Assembly (NCBI GenBank): GCA_914767715.1
Contig: OU612075.1
Coordinates: forward strand, 6,822,001-6,886,000
Length of the DNA: 64,000 nucleotides
Origin: Membranipora membranacea
Lineage: Eukaryota; Bryozoa; Gymnolaemata; Cheilostomatida; Membraniporidae
Direction of reading: 5' to 3'
Made by a program: the position numbers and the translations under genes. The notes beneath the pieces are model-generated. The model was not told the origin of the DNA. It ran no database searches and saw nothing but the letters and a program-made list of their open reading frames with translations. The first letter of the stretch is position 1; each line of letters begins with the position of its first letter. Shown here piece after piece: positions 61,901-64,000 of this stretch.

Positions 61901-62718
61901 ACTAGTACCAGATAGGTTCGGCATTATCAACATTATTATATGACTGGTACTACTGACTCTTTGCCTAAATTTACACAATCGATATTATATCAATTTATGT
62001 TTTTCCCTAAATAATATTATGTAGCCTGTTTGATGAACAAGAAGTTGAAGATAAAATCAGTTGTGAAGAGTCTGAAGTACAGTGCTAACAGAAGTATGAC
62101 TGGAGCCCCGATTGACCGAGACAGTAATAAAATACTAATGATTTAACAAAAGGCACAGCTGATTATTTTTTCCCATTTGTTATGTACAATGTTAACAATG
62201 GATGGTACTTCTCCTTGAAATGATGTTACCTACCACCTACTTACCAGCCACAAACGGACGAATAGAAACAGTTCTTCCTTCTGTATTTGCTACTTGCAGA
62301 GTGCCGTTTATGTTAATGTTTGATACATTACTATAACTGCCATAGTATGCGGTAGTTCCGCCTATAGCAAATGTCACTAGATTTCCAACACAATCACTGT
62401 TGCTCTTCACAAAAATTGATGGTGAATCCCCTTGTTTTACCTTCACAAACTTATCTGTTATGAAATGGAAATTGACAGTACCAAGTCCTTGATCATTGTT
62501 TAGCAATGTGTAATCAATGAGTTTGAAGACACTAGTGGTACTTCTACGCCTCCATACAGCTCCATAGGTTGAACATGGTATGCCGGATGACCGAGTGAAA
62601 TACTGCCAAGCAACTAGATATCCATCTGCCTCGATAGGGTTCCTATGCATGATCACATAGTCATAACCACGGTTTCCTTTCTGACTGACTGTCAAACCCA
62701 TGGCACCGGGAGCTTCAT
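46921..62718 (-). CDS. Gene C: receptor-type tyrosine phosphatase, exons 4-28 (5' end outside window)
   Basis: Recent duplicate of gene B. Exons in transcript order, numbered as in B: 62718-62245 (exon 4), 61744-61403, 59105-59008, 58427-58244, 58023-57914, 57692-57473, 56964-56572, 55946-55769, 55075-55062 (micro-exon), 54300-54050, 53434-53350, 53194-53121, 52778-52742, 52497-52400, 52197-52069, 51782-51640, 51263-51113, 50589-50485, 49981-49840, 49406-49336, 48775-48653, 48297-48145, 47932-47799, 47433-47298, 47001-46921 (TGA stop). Frame is open throughout. The window ends about 60 bases short of where exon 3 should begin, by alignment with B (B 42301). Differences from B: P-loop Ala to Asp in D1, a TM exon longer by two codons, a changed exon-4 domain, and a 1954-bp insertion in intron 5. 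Confidence 0.9.
47484..47726 (-). mobile_element. tRNA-derived SINE in gene C intron 26
   Basis: On the minus strand the head reads GTTTGGTTCAGTGGTAAGCA (A box) and GAGGGTTTGATTCCC (B box), and the tail ends in an AT-rich block. CTGAAAGTC flanks both sides (47475-47483, 47727-47735). Gene B has unrelated sequence at this point. Confidence 0.72.
50485..54300 (-). CDS. Gene C exons 13-21: phosphatase domain D1 with altered P-loop
   Basis: A complete PTP domain with FTQWPDHGVP and a signature that reads HCSDGVGRTG across exons 19 and 20 (51782-51640, 51263-51113). The Ala after HCS, almost invariant in active classical PTPs, is Asp. The nucleophile Cys, the Arg and the WPD Asp are kept. IA-2 (PTPRN) carries the same HCSDG and lacks normal activity, so reduced or lost activity is inferred. 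The neighbouring segment also differs from B (GHRTTNVM against GHQTINVM). Confidence 0.9.
55062..56964 (-). CDS. Gene C exons 10-12: furin module, TM helix and micro-exon
   Basis: Exon 10 (56964-56572) carries DRLKRS at the furin-site position. Exon 11 (55946-55769) has the stalk PTTQPLTTLVQGINVETTT and a helix beginning SAIIGGIAGSVAAAIAAV; the segment just outside the membrane differs from B by two extra codons. The 14-nt micro-exon (55075-55062) has a GTACGT donor and the same sequence as in B. Confidence 0.8.
56159..56217. repeat. 26-bp-arm hairpin in gene C intron 10
   Basis: Counterpart of 36368-36426. Here the arms are perfectly complementary although the loop has changed. Confidence 0.8.
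57473..61744 (-). CDS. Gene C exons 5-9: FN3-like modules
   Basis: Exon 5 is 61744-61403, exons 6-7 are 59105-59008 and 58427-58244, exons 8-9 are 58023-57914 and 57692-57473. Exon 5 has seven changes from B, including a new Cys (SQSICPETE). The exon 6 donor is GTTAGT instead of GTAAGT. Exon 7 keeps the GC donor (58242-58243). Intron 5 holds a 1954-bp transposon absent from B. Confidence 0.77.
58242..58243 (-). other. GC splice donor of gene C intron 7
   Basis: Same GCAAGG donor context as in gene B, in phase with the following exon 8. Confidence 0.7.
60297..60870. repeat. Internal subrepeats of the foldback element
   Basis: CTGACATGATYGCTACA recurs at about 60343, 60486 and 60762, and TTCACTTATTATA-like blocks at about 60297, 60426, 60706 and 60849, giving a unit near 145 bp once the nested palindrome is subtracted. 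Confidence 0.7.
60510..60632. mobile_element. 123-bp nested palindrome
   Basis: CTAGACCAAGTTTGGTCAA at the left is matched by the reverse complement at the right. The centre is the perfect GGTCACGCCGCGGCGTGACC. It interrupts one of the 145-bp subrepeats, so it inserted later. Confidence 0.75.
62245..62718 (-). CDS. Gene C exon 4: unrecognised extracellular domain
   Basis: Same module as B exon 4 but one codon longer (474 nt). After AVWRRR it reads STTSVFKLI where B has GFSSGFELI. The segment with the Cys reads FVKSNSDCVGNLVTFAIGG where B has FVNNSNCAGNLVTFSSRG. The rest of the exon and the neighbouring introns are almost unchanged. Confidence 0.72.
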
Positions 62719-62979
62719 CTAACAACAAGAGAAGGTATTAATCTTAAAATATCCAAGTCATGGATTCCTTTATCAAAACTGTGAACAAAAATTTAGCAAT
62801 CAAGATTATACAGGGGGCTAAGGGGATAAATGGGCTGTACAAGCAATGCGTCTTCAACTTTCTATCAATATCATTTTCCTGCAGGCAAGATGTATGTGCA
62901 AATGTTATTGTGACAAGAGATCACTGCTTACTACAGTCACTGTTGTTATATACTTCATTTTACAAAATCTGTGTCAAAG

Positions 62980-63929
62980 GGGGGGGGGAGAAGAAGCAGA
63001 AGGCAACAGTCCTCTTTTATGGTTATTTCATGTTAGTGATCAACTAGAATCTGAAGATTTTAATGTAATTAAGTATGCTGATGATACTACCTTTTACCAA
63101 TCTTTTGACAAAAGTGGTGGCTCATTAGCCCAAGCTATTAATGGCACACAAGAATGGGGGCATAACAGCCTTATGCTTTTAAATTCTGAGAAAACAACTT
63201 TTATTAATTTTTTGTTAAACTACAAACACACATAATATGATCAGCCTGTTATACTAGACAATAATGTCAATATTGTGCCATCATCATCAATAAAGTTTTT
63301 AGGTGTCACACTGAATGACCACCTTACTTTAAGTTCTTATGTCGACAACATTGTATCATCGTGCAACTCAAAATTATTTTTACTGCGGCAGCTAAAGAAA
63401 TCTGGAATGAACTCTGATGGTCTTAAATGTTATTTACACAGCAAATATTAGATCTGTGATAAACTATGCCTCGCCTGCATGGTTTTCAATTTTATTCGAC
63501 ACTGATAAGACCAGGCTAGGAAAGTTTCAAAGGTCAGCAACCAGAATGATTTTACCTGATCTTAGTTACGATGAGCGCCTGGAAGTTTTAAATCTAACCA
63601 CTTCATCTGATATCAGTGCCAAACATTTTATGAAAAATGGCCAATGATCCAATGCATCCTCTTTTTAACTGTATAAAACGAAATACTGAATAGAATACTA
63701 GTATATCCTCTCGTAAGCCTACAATCTTTACACCAAACCTGTGCAGAACTGTAAAATGCGCCAAATCCTTTTTCCAATTTTTTATGAAGTATTTTTATAA
63801 CCTCTCTCTGATCTTTTTTTTCTATGCTATATCTTTATTAGTAGTTTCTACATGATTCTAACATTGTGCGCACTCGTTTTTATCAATATTTGATACTGAA
63901 TGCTTAAATAAACTAAACTAAACAAACAG
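62980..63929 (+). pseudogene. Same LINE fragment in gene C intron 3
   Basis: Near-identical copy with YADD at 63074-63085 and the same frame break, same tail and same intron. It was therefore copied with the gene and did not insert independently. Confidence 0.85.
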
Positions 63930-64000
63930 TTGATATAAGATTTATAAGTCCTATCAATAATTTTCAAAAAGACTAGAGTATATCATTTTCTTCTCCATCA

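Overview
The window is metazoan nuclear DNA. It is AT-rich and intron-rich, with GT-AG splice sites, tRNA-derived SINEs, foldback DNA transposons and a decayed LINE. It holds one theme: a tandem array of three large receptor-type protein tyrosine phosphatase (RPTP) genes, all on the minus strand and each about 18-20 kb. The architecture is PAN/apple x2, an unrecognised extracellular domain, fibronectin-III (FN3)-like modules, a furin-cleaved juxtamembrane module, one transmembrane helix, and tandem phosphatase domains D1 and D2. Tandem PTP domains under FN3 modules are animal-specific. The mix with PAN domains and expansion by tandem duplication suggests a sponge or another early-branching invertebrate, but this is inference and I cannot name a species.

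Layout on + coordinates (genes read right to left). Gene A occupies 2142-20829, exons 1-26; its last two exons should lie left of base 1. The A/B spacer runs from about 20.8 to 24.9 kb. Gene B occupies 26902-44253 and is complete, with 28 coding exons and 1507 codons plus stop. It has a second copy of its last exon at 24960-25040. The B/C spacer is 44.25-46.92 kb. Gene C occupies 46921-62718, exons 28 to 4; exons 1-3 lie beyond base 64000. B and C are a recent duplication of about 20 kb: introns and exons are nearly identical from about 29 to 42.2 kb against 48.8 to 64.0 kb, including a shared LINE fragment. Gene A is an older paralogue with the same exon phases.

All three D1 domains keep the WPD loop and the catalytic Cys and Arg. 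Gene C has changed the signature HCSAGVGRTG to HCSDGVGRTG, the same Ala-to-Asp change seen in the vertebrate pseudophosphatase IA-2. D2 has lost the WPD loop in all three genes, and in B and C it has also lost the CX5R arginine, so it is probably a regulatory pseudophosphatase. B and C differ most in the exon-4 extracellular domain, where changes cluster in short stretches.

Introns and spacers hold several datable mobile elements: a hAT-like MITE with an 8-bp duplication and a visible empty site, a 461-bp terminal-inverted-repeat element, a 1954-bp foldback element present in C but absent from B, a 192-bp-arm inverted repeat in A, and two SINEs with flanking duplications. Exon boundaries were read by eye from splice sites, reading phase and three-way comparison of the paralogues.
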